A stretch of DNA of 64,000 bases from Sitta carolinensis (Eukaryota > Chordata > Aves > Passeriformes > Sittidae). Position 1 is the first letter of the stretch; each line of letters begins with the position of its first letter. Shown piece after piece: positions 22,473 through 32,700 of this stretch. The stretch lies in contig CM063288.1 in NCBI GenBank assembly GCA_032173965.1, positions 15,418,501 to 15,482,500 on the forward strand. Reading direction: 5' to 3'. The notes below the pieces were generated by a model. That model was not told the origin of the DNA and did not search any database. It worked only from the letters and a program-made list of their open reading frames with translations. The position numbers and the translations under genes were made by a program.

Positions 22473-25400
22473 ATGGCATCGCTGCTGTGCAACGCCCGTG
22501 AGTGCCCCAGCAGAGGATGGGTGCAGGGCAGGGCATTGGGCCATCTGGATTTATGCCGAGGCAAATCTGGCTTCTGGGTTGAGCTCACCTTGCTGCACTC
22601 AGAAGCATACCTGCCCCACCGTGGCCATTGGGATTTGGGCTTGGAAGTGCCAAGGGTGGATGGGAAGTGTTGATGGGGAATTACCCTGTGCACCTCTTGT
22701 GGTGAAGGGAGTTTGTTTCTGGTTCATCTCTCCTCCCTCACGGATTGAGGGACTGTGTGTGATCCCAGAGGTGAGAGGAAGCAAAGTGCCAGGGCGCAGT
22801 ACCTGGATACCCCCACCCTCAGTGATGCAGCCCATGCTGCCCCCAGGCATCCAGCTCACAGACACACTAGAGAAGATGCAGCAGGGGACTCTGATGCGCA
22901 AAGTCAAGTCCAAGAGCTGGAAGAAGCAGCGTTACTTCAAGCTGCAGGAAGACTGCATGACCATCTGGTACCAGTCCAAGAGGACAGGCAAAACTGAGTC
23001 TGCCTGTGAGTACCAGCTGCTGTGTGTTGGCCATGAGGCCAGGAGTAGGTTTCAGAGTGAACAGGGATATGAAGGTATGGAGATTCTTGGGCCATGCTTG
23101 CTAAGGGTGCTGGGGGATTGAAGAAAGGTTCTGCATGCATGTGTGATCTCTTCTTACCTGCACCTCTCCATGAAACATCCTACCCCTAGCAGGATCCATG
23201 GGTTGAAAGAGCTGAGTAGAAATTGCAGCTGATACAAATGGAGCCTCTGGGATGCCAGCACAGGACTAAGAAGATAGAGGGATAGATGGATGACTGGCTG
23301 ACTTGATAGTTCAGTGTTTAATGGATAGATAACTGGGTGGGTGGATGGATGGAAAGGATGGATGGATGGATGGATGGATGGATGGATGGATGGAGTGGAA
23401 GAAGGAATGACTGCAAGGATAGATGTCTGTGGGCGGTGCCCCTTTCCCGGTGGTCCTTGTCCCTGCAGACAGGCCTCCTCTCCCTCTGCCCCAGTCTCCA
23501 TCAGCGATGTGGAGACAGTGAGGGAAGGGCACCAGTCGGAGGTGCTGCAGAGTGTGGCTGAGGAGTTTCCCCCTGAGCGCTGCTTCACCATTGTCTTCTA
23601 CGGCCGTCGTGGCAACCTGGACCTCATTGCTGGCTCGGCAGAGGAGGCCCAGTGCTGGGTGCAGGGCCTGCGTCAGCTCATCGAGGTGGCCACCACCATG
23701 GACCAAAGGGAGAAGATAGACCAATATCCTTCCTGAGAACATCACTTTGCCCCCCACACCCATTGCTGATCATCACCCAGGCCTCGCATCTTCAGTCTTA
23801 CCCCAGCATGTGTGTAGCTGTTCTGGGTCTCACCATCTGCATCAGTGTAGGACACAGGAAAGGGCAAAGATGCCCTCTGATACTACCCAGCCCCATTTCT
23901 CATAGCCAAGGTCCTTTCCCTTAACATTTGCCCTGGTTTCCTGCACATGGATTCGTGACTGGTTCCAGAAAGCTGACAAGAATAAGGATGGGCGCATGAA
24001 CTTCAAGGAGGTGCAGCGTCTCCTGAACATGATGAATGTGGACATGAATGAGGATCATGCCCTGCGGCTCTTCCAGGTAATCAGTACACCTGAGACCCTG
24101 GAAGGGTTAGAGAGGGACTGGAGGGGCTGGAACAAGCTGTACAACACCTCCTTGCAAAAAGATCATATCCATCCATCCATCCATCCATCCATCCATCCAT
24201 CCATCCATCCATCCATCCATCCATCCATCCATCCATCCATCCATCCATCCATCCATCCATCCATCCATCCATCCATCCATCCATCCATCCATCCATCCAT
24301 CCATCCATCCATCCATCCATCCATCCATCCTCCATCCATCCATCCATCCATCTGCCCATTCATCCATTCCCCCATTGATCAATGCCTGCCACTGGTATGG
24401 AGTCTCTGTGCTCTCTGTTTGGGATGGGAGAATGCCCCCCACAGCAACTTCGGTGGCCAAGACACCCCGTTTTGTCCCATCTGGGTGCTGAGGGAGCTCT
24501 CTTACAAAACAGGATGCTGACAAGTCAGAGTCAGGGACACTGGAAGGGGAGGAATTTGTACTCTTCTACAAGGCTCTCACACAGCGTGAGGAGGTGCTGA
24601 GCCTCTTCCAGGAATTCTCTGAGGATGGAAAGAAGCTGACACTGCTGGAGCTGGTGGATTTTCTGCGGGAGGAGCAGCTGGAGGATGAGGGCACAGAGGA
24701 GCTGGCCATGGAGCTCATTGACAAGTATGAACCATCAGAGACAGGTGAGAGCTCGCTCAGACATCAGCTGTGCTCTGCATGGGGGCAAGGAGGGGTCAAA
24801 GACTCACAGTCCCATGGCAGGAGCATTCCCAGCCCCATCCTGGTGTGAATGGCCACAAGAGGAAGACTCACCAAGGTGTGATCTGGGTGCAGTTCAGGGG
24901 TATTTGGTCCATTCCTGTACCATTTTGATGTAGAAGGTTGACTATCCATGGTGTGCAAGCACCAGCTTTGGGGTTCACTGCCCACCTTTCCAAAGTTACT
25001 GCCCTGCAGCATCTTTCTGTGCCCCAGACCCTGGCAGCAGCAGCACCCATCAGTTTGGGGATTCTGGGAGCCACCTGCAGCCCTGTTTGCCCCCCTTCCA
25101 TCTCTTCCATGTCCCTGGCTGTTGCTGAACCTCCCCCTGTGCCTGCAGCCCGGGCTCGCCATGTGCTGAGTGCTGATGGGTTCCTCATGTACCTGTGCTC
25201 CCTGGAGGGCTCCATCTTCAACCCCCAGCACCGGGCACTGTGGCAGGACATGAGCCAGCCACTCTGCCACTACTTCATCTCCTCCTCCCACAACACCTAC
25301 CTGATAGAGGATCAGATCCGGGGCCACAGCAGCATTGAGGGCTACATCAGGTAAAGGGACTGCTCCCTCCCATCTGCCCTCCAACACCCTCCCACCCAGT

Positions 25401-28400
25401 GTCATGTCCTGAGCAGCTCCACAGGGTAAATCCCAGGAGCTCCTTTGCTCCCCTACAGTCCAGCACTCCTCTGCCCATGCCCTGCATGCAGCAGCATCCC
25501 CACCCCTGGTAGGTGTGCCCTGGTCCCTTAGGGGTGACATCCATGGGCTGATGGGAGGGCAGGGAGCTGGTGCCCTGGCTGAGTGCAGGGTTCCAGGGGT
25601 GACAACCCACCCCCAGGGCTCTGAAACGGGGCTGCCGGTGCCTGGAGGTGGATTGCTGGGACGGGCCAAATGGGGAGCCCATGGTGTACCATGGCCACAC
25701 CTTCACCTCCAAGATCCCCTTCCGGGAGGTGGTGAGCACCCTGGGGAAGTACGCCTTCAAGGTAAGGCACCCTTCCCCAGGTGCTGTTGGTCGTGGGTGG
25801 TGCTTGGTGGGTGAGGATACATGATAGTGGTGGGTCCCTGGAGGGGGAGTGGTACTGAGGCTCACACACCTGGTGATGCAGCTGGACTGGTCACACTGCG
25901 GGGAGGAGGGTGGCGGTGTCACTTTCTGGGGGATAGCACTGGGTAGTCTGACCTACAGCCTGCACTGCGCTGTGCCATGCAGACAAGGATTGTTGGGGTT
26001 GCAGGGGTGAGATGGGATGTGGGGGATACTGGGGGATTGGAGGGGTATGAATGTCTCAGAGGAGACACAGACACAAGGGGGTCCCTCCTGCACTGATCAC
26101 GCCTGGATTGTGAGAGCTCACCAGCCCCACCAAGGCTTGTTTCCAGGTGTGCATGTTGCTCCTCAGACCTCGGACTACCCAGTGATCCTGTCCCTGGAGA
26201 ACCACTGCAGCATGGAGCAGCAGGAGGTCCTGGCCCAGCAGCTCAAGGACATCCTGGGAGAACAGCTCCTCACTACTACCATCGATGGGCACATCCCCAC
26301 CCAGCTCCCATCTCCAGAGGTAGGGGCAGAGCACAGCTGTGCAGGGCATCTCTGTCTTGCCCGCGAGCACAGGAAGGTGGATCTGCTGTTTAGAGAATAG
26401 GCCAACCTGTTACAGCATTGTCATGCTCCACTGAAGCATTTGAGGATGCTGGGGATAGGTACTGTGTCCTCTTGTTCACAGAAGTGCCAAGGCTGTCCCC
26501 AGGGTTGTCTCCCCATGTCCTGCAGAATCAGACAGCGAGGCAAAACCCTCCTACCCCATCCCCTTCTGAGTGCTGATGGGAGCTGGTCGTGCTGGCCTCC
26601 AGCAGTGCAGGATCCTAGAGAACAAGGCCCATGGAGGCACTGGGTAGCTCAAGATGTTTCTCTATCCCCAACCCCACAGGAGCTGAAGCACAAGATCTTG
26701 CTGAAGGGCAAGAAGATTGGGCGGCTGGAGGACACCCTGGATGGGCCAGGGGATGAGGCGCCTGATGTGTCTGATGATGACAATGGGGCAGAAGCAGAAG
26801 AGGAGAGGCGGAGGGCAAAGGTAAGTGGCCCAGGTTGGGCACCAGCTGTGAGAGCTCACCCCCTGGACATAGCTGTGAGCTGTGGTGACATCTTACTGCA
26901 TAGAGAGACAGAGACTGCAGAGACATCACCAGGCAGGGAGGACAGCCTTTTTCTGCCCCTGGCCATGCCAGCCCTCTCTTTGTTGTGGTGGCAACATATT
27001 GGAGGTCCCCTGCTTGCTCTCTTCCTGGCAGGAAGAGTGCTCATAGCAGGGATGCTGCCACCCACCAGCACACCCCTGGCTGCTCTTACCTGCCCTGGCT
27101 CTACAGTCTGGGTGAATGCTGGTGGATGGTGCTCCCATCAGGAGAGACCCAATATGATCCTGCCTTGCAGAAGGACAAGGAGACCCTGGCACAAGCATTG
27201 TCTGACTGTGTCATCTACTGCAAGAATGTGCCCTTCCGGGGCTTCCAGGAGGCTCACAGCCACTCCCGGCCGTCTGAGATCTCATCCCTCTCTGAAGCCA
27301 AGGCCAGGAAGCTCATCCGGGATGAAGGTGAGATGAAGGGGGCAGTGGCACGAGGTGACTGGGATAGAGTAGAGGGGACCGATGGCTTCCCCATGGGTAG
27401 TGCCAAAACTTCCAGACACTGGGGTCTCCCTGACTCGGAGAAACAGGGTCCAGGGTGGCTGTACTGTGGGTTTGGCTCTGGTAGGTGATGAGGTTATTGG
27501 TTTAGAAAACAAGGCAGGACACCTGGATTCCTGAGCAGGGAGAGGGATGAGAATTGGTGGGTGGGTGCACAGGTGGATGGATGGATGGATGGATGGGCAG
27601 TACATGTGGGTGACTATGGGCCTCATGCTCTATCCCTAGGAAATGAGTTTGTTCGCCACAATGCCTGGCAGCTGACACGCATCTACCCCAGCGGGATGAG
27701 GACTGACTCCTCCAACTATAGTCCCCAGGAGATGTGGAATGTGGGGTGCCAGATCGGTACGGCTGGGTGCAGCAGGGCTGTGGGCTGGGGAGATGCCCTG
27801 TGTCCTGTGCTAAATGCCCCATCAACACCTCTGTTAGTGCCAGCTACAACCCCATCTGGAGCCAGGTCAGGTTGCGGCTCTTGTGCTGCCATGGGGGTGT
27901 TCAGGCATTAGCACTTTATTCACCTATGCAACTCCACATCTCTCTGGCTATGAGACAGGCTGGTTTTCAGCTCAAAGCAGAGTGTGAGAGTATCTCTAAG
28001 CTGTTCTGAACCCTTTTCCCTGCCACTTCCCTCCAGTGGCCTTGAACTTCCAGACAGCTGGCATGGAGATGGACCTGTGTGATGGACTCTTCAGCCAGAA
28101 CGGCCGCTGTGGCTACGTGCTCAAACCACCCTTCATGAGGGACAAGGAGACTCTCTTCAACCCCAGTGATCCCAGCAGCTGGGAAGGCCCTGGCCCCACA
28201 ACCCTGACAATCCAGGTACAGGTACAGGGTTGTGGAGGGACCCTGGGGAAACTGTGACAGTGTCCTGGGGCTCTGTTGGTCCCAGGTAGATGGGGACAGT
28301 GTTGGGCAGTGTGCTGGAGCCAAGTAGGCTCACAAAAGATAGATTTGACCCTGCAGGTAATCAGTGGGCAGCAGCTGCCCAAAGTGGCCAACAGCAAGGA

Positions 28401-28965
28401 GGGAGCCATCATTGACCCACTGGTCCGTGTGGAGATCTATGGGGTCCCTGCAGACCAGGCACACCAGGAGACCAAGTACATCGAGAACAATGGTGAGACT
28501 GTGCGGTACCAAACACCCTGCTGTGCCCAGGCACAGTCCCTGCTGCCCTTCACTCTCTCAGCACCTGCTCTCTCCCCCCAGGGTTTAACCCCCGCTGGGA
28601 TGAGACACTGCAGTTTCAGCTCCATGTGCCCGAGCTGGCCCTCATCCGCTTTGTGGTGGAGGATTATGACAAGACTTCCAGGAACGATTTTGTGGGTCAG
28701 TTCACCCTAGCATTTTCCAACATCAAACCCGGTGAGTGGCTGCTGCCCAGTGGTTTTGGGCATCCAGAACAGCCCTGCAAGCATGTCTGGGGCTCAGCTG
28801 GGTACTAGAGAGCAGGGTGGGACTCCATTTAGCCAGAACGTTGCTGTCATTACTGCAGGATATCGCCACATCCATCTCCTCTCAAAGGATGGCACCAGCA
28901 TCCCCCCCTCTTCACTCTTTGTCCACATCCGCATCACTGAGCCACCTGGCCCTGAGCAGGAGTGA
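22473..28965 (+). CDS. PLCD4: PLCD4, phosphoinositide phospholipase C delta-4, complete
   Basis: Fifteen coding exons: 22473-22497, 22847-23005, 23495-23723, 23947-24076, 24513-24744, 25149-25350, 25617-25761, 26167-26319, 26680-26820, 27171-27327, 27640-27756, 28037-28215, 28357-28492, 28582-28731, 28859-28965. The CDS is 2262 nt, 753 aa (human about 762). Domain order is PH ([19 protein letters not shown]), EF-hands ([12 protein letters not shown] and [14 protein letters not shown]), X box with catalytic histidines in SSSHNTYL and VYHGHT and acidic residues in LEVDCWDG, an acidic X-Y linker, Y box, and a C-terminal C2 domain. It hydrolyses PIP2 to IP3 and diacylglycerol. The exon 3-4 junction requires a U12-type AT-AC intron; the other introns are GT-AG. 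Tandem GTACAG donors follow exon 12. The frame is intact throughout. Confidence 0.97.
23356..23394 (+). repeat. (GGAT)n microsatellite, PLCD4 intron 2
   Basis: This is an uninterrupted 39-bp GGAT array, with imperfect GGAT/GGGT units just upstream from about 23336. It is complementary to the (ATCC)n array at 24167-24351. Confidence 0.95.
23724..23946 (+). other. U12-type AT-AC intron in PLCD4
   Basis: The donor is ATATCCTTCC at 23724-23733, the minor-spliceosome 5' consensus. A branch-site-like TTTCCCTTAAC lies at 23915-23925. The intron ends in AC at 23945-23946, about 22 nt past the branch adenosine. Joining these ends gives ...GAC CA|A TGG ATT..., restoring the expected DQW of the PLC-delta family. 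No GT or AG at the edges gives an in-frame junction. Confidence 0.93.
24167..24351 (+). repeat. (ATCC)n microsatellite, PLCD4 intron 4
   Basis: About 164 bp are uninterrupted (24167-24330, some 41 units). After a one-base phase slip the array continues to about 24351. It begins about 90 bp after the exon 4 donor. Confidence 0.97.
27575..27596 (+). repeat. (GGAT)n microsatellite, PLCD4 intron 10
   Basis: A short 22-bp GGAT array lies 44 bp before exon 11. It is the third tetranucleotide array in this gene and is in the same orientation as 23356-23394. Confidence 0.9.
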
Positions 28966-29731
28966 GCTCATGGAGTGAGCAGCACCCGGATGGAAGCCAT
29001 GGAGCCATCTCCAAGCAGCTGGGGCCACAGAGCCAACCACCTTGCCCTCTTGTTGAGCTGCTCCTGTCATCCCAGTGTCATTGTTGCTGCTGTGACTCCC
29101 TTTGCAGTAGCCTCCAAGGGCTGAGAAAAAGCACTGACCTCCCCGTTCCAGGTTCAAGATGCTGCTGCCCATGCATGAGTGCAGCTCCCTGCACCCTCCA
29201 CTGGCACCTGCTCAGGCACACGGTCAGAGCTTGACTGGGGGAAGGAGGAGAGATGGCATGTGGCCCAGCTCTGCTGCAGGGGCTGGTCCCCCCTCCAGTC
29301 ATGGGAGCAAGGCTGAAGCCGAGCAAACGCCAGGGCTGAGCACAGCTGGGAGTGGGGTTGGCCCTCATTGCCCCCTAACCCTGCAGAGCCCCATCACATC
29401 CCTTACAGGCCCAAATTAACCCTTATCCCATCCTTTCTCTGTAAACAACTTAATAAATTGTTCAGTGACATACAGGTTAAGGTCTGGGTGCAGTGGTGAT
29501 GGGAAGAGATGAGGAGCCGAGCTTGGGTTTGTGATCTTTCTCTGTGGGTCCTGGCCCACTGTTCACACAGGGGTTACAAGCAGCATAAAGAAACGGTATT
29601 AAAAGGAACTGAGCAATTCCTTTTATACAGTTGCATATTTTACAACCCATATACATATATGCCTGTACACACACATACATGTCTGAAGCAGGCCTGTGCC
29701 ACCAGCACCTTAAAGCAGTTGGGATTCAGCC
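28966..29731. terminator. Convergent 3' ends of PLCD4 and ZNF142
   Basis: The two stop codons (28965 plus, 29732 minus) are 766 bp apart. AATAAA at 29452-29457 is the likely PLCD4 polyadenylation signal. No canonical signal for ZNF142 is obvious; TATAAA on the minus strand (29622-29627) is a weak candidate. An inverted repeat, AAAAGGAA and TTCCTTTT, occurs at about 29601-29624. Confidence 0.65.
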
Positions 29732-32700
29732 TCACTGCAGTGTGCCATCCTTCCCCACAGGGCACTCTCCTTCTTGCTCCATCCTGAGGGACCCCTTGGC
29801 CTGGCTCTCCCTCTGCACAGTGTGAAGGTGGACAGTGTGTATGCTGGGGTCCTTTCCCACCCCTTGGCTAGGGTCAATAGCCCTGTGCTCAGGGTGATGC
29901 CGCTGGATGTGTTTGATGACCTGGAACTTCTGCTTGGCCTTGTAGGGGCAGTAGCGGCAGAAGAAGGGGTGCTCATTGGTGTGGGTCAGGTAGTGGTGGC
30001 GCAGGCCAGCTGCCCAGCGGAAAGCCCGCCCACAGGCGTTGCACACATAGGGCTTCTCCTCGCTGTGCTTCTTCAGGTGAGTCTTGAGGAGAAAGCGGGT
30101 CTTGAAGGCCTTGCCACACTGCTCGCAGATGAAGGAACGGGCCTCCTGGTGCCGTGTTTCCTTGTGCACCCGCAGGGCATCCGCGCGGTTGGTGCAGTAC
30201 TCGCACTCGTCGCAGCGGTATGGCTTCAGGCCTGTGGCAACAGGGAAGGGGATGGAACCAGGATGGGGGCACAGTGCTCTCCAGTCCACAGGTCTCACCA
30301 TCCCCAGAGTAACACAGCATCAGTCCCCAAGGACTTCCCCCTGCATCCCATTTTGTGAGCAGGCACACTGAGATCCCCATTTCCAAGGCACCATAGTGCC
30401 TGGGGTCTGTGCCATCCAAACTTCCCTCCCACCTGAGAACACTGTCCCACCCCATTAGCATGGGATAATGTGCTGCCACTCAAATGTCCTCCTCCGTCTC
30501 CAGCTAGACCACTGGCAAAAAAAGAAGCGTGGAACAGCCCCAACACCCTCCCCAGTGCTCAATGGCTTGTCCTCAGTGGGCAGCACTCACCTGTGTGCTT
30601 TGTCATGTGGTACTTGAGCTGGTTCACCCACTTGCATTTGTAGCCGCAGTCAGGGCAGAGGTATTTCCTCTCCTCCTTGTGGATCCGCATGTGATACTGT
30701 GTAGGAGGACAGGGTCAGGATGAGACCATGACCCCTGCCCTGGAGATGTGCAGGGCTTTGGGGTGGCAGTGAGAGGCTCAAAGACAGTTCTGACATCTCC
30801 AGATGCACTGGGCAAGGAGGGCTGTGTGCTTGCTTAGAAGGCTATGGTCAAGGGGGATCCACACAAGGGTCAGGATGAGATGCCGTACTGCTGAGCTGCT
30901 CTGCTCCAGCCTGCAGAAGGCACAGGCTTTGCTCCCCAGTTTGGTATGTAAGGCAGAGTCAAGTTTAAAACCCAGCCCAACAGAGCTGAGCACATTGCAC
31001 AGCCTGTCCCAGGTGGCCTCAGAAGGCTCCAGCTCACTCTGGCCATTAAAAAAGTCAATACTTCTTTTAGCAAAACCAGACTATTTTCCCTCCATTACCC
31101 TATGCCTCCATCAGCCATGTATTTCCTGTTCTAGGAAAAGCCCTTTACTATGCATCAGGAAGCTAATCACCTACAGCAATGAGGGCAGGGTCATACTCTG
31201 CTTGCAAGAAAACTGTAGGTTTCCTTGCACCCTGTCTAATTGGCACCACAGAGTATGCTGAAGCCAGCAAGCAGCCAAACTTGACTTTGAATGGTGCAAG
31301 GCTGCAGAGAAAGCCAGAGATGCCAGCAGGAAAAGAAGTGAACTTAGACTGCTGCCACCTTCTCATTTTGTTAAAAGTCTCCCTTGCCCCTAAACTGCAA
31401 CAGCAGAGAAGAAATGTATTGTACTGACATGACTTTTACCTGCTTGACTCCTATTTCTCTTCCGTATGAATCACTGAACACTGAGGATGAAACCTCCCTT
31501 GGAAACTTCTTCCCCAAATCCCTGTGGCTGGATGCCCCTCAAGCAATGCAGATGCAGTAGGACACATTCCCAAGCAGAACTCTTACCTTGAGACGTGAGG
31601 GGTCAGCACAGGCATATTTACAGAGGTGGCACTTGTAGGGCTTCTCACCAGTGTGGATGCGGATGTGCCATGTGATCTTTTGCCTGTTCTTGGTGGTGTA
31701 CTCACAGTCTGAGCACTTGTACACACGGGTGCCCCCGTGGCCCTTCATGTGCTGGTCAAACACAAGCTGGTGGCGGCAGGCAAAGTCACAGAAAGGGCAG
31801 CGCAAGGGTTTGTCCTGGGGGGCAGCTGGCTCGTGGGTCTCCATGTAATGCTGCACCAGCTGCTGCCGCTCCTTGGCTGCAAAGCTGCACAGCTCACAGC
31901 GGTGGCTGAAATGTTGCGTCTTGTGCTCTTCCAGTGCCTCCCGGGTGGCGAAGGTCTCCTTGCAGGTGCTGCACTCCAGGTGTGGGTGCTGCTTCTGCAG
32001 GTGGCACTTGAGTGTGGCCTCACTGTGACACACGAAGTCACAGCGTGGGCAGCTGTAGGAAACCTTCTCCTCGTGCCGTCGCAGAACGTGCTGCTTGAGT
32101 GCTGTCTCAGAACTGAAGCGAGCCTCACAGCGGGAGCAGCCAAAATTGAGCTCACCATGGTGGCAGCTGTTGACATGGCGGGTGATGTCGTTCTGCAGGT
32201 AGCTACTGTAGTCGCAGAGTGGGCAGAAATGGGTGGGTGTTTTCTCATGCACCCGCAGGCGGTGGATACGTAGCTTGGAGTTGGTGCCGAAGGTCTGGCT
32301 GCAGATGCCACAGGCGATGCGCCCCACACCAGTGTGCAGGGACTGGTGGGCCTCCAGGCGGTAGCGTCGCGTGGTGCTGAACTCGCAGTAGCAGCACTTG
32401 TGTGGCTTTACCCCCTCGTGCTTGATGCGGATGTGCTGCCGCAGACACCGGGCCTGCTTGCAGGTGAACTCGCACTGGCGGCACTGCAGCTGTGGCCGCT
32501 TGCTGTAATGCTTGCGGTGCAGCCTGCGGTGCAGCCGCAGGGCTTTGGCCACCTTGGAGGTGAAGGAGCAGGAGGTGCAGCGAAACTCACCCAGGGTCAT
32601 GCAGCCCCTCTTCTTGTGAGTCTTCATGGCCCGTTCCTGGTGGCAGGTGAACGGGCAGGTGGGGCAGGAGAAACGCCTCCTCTTGGGCAGGGTGGCTTTT

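Noticed and set aside
24081..24523. Open frames translating the tetranucleotide array (IHPS or MDGW repeats)
   Set aside because: A four-base repeat cycles through all frames without stops. The array is intronic in PLCD4.
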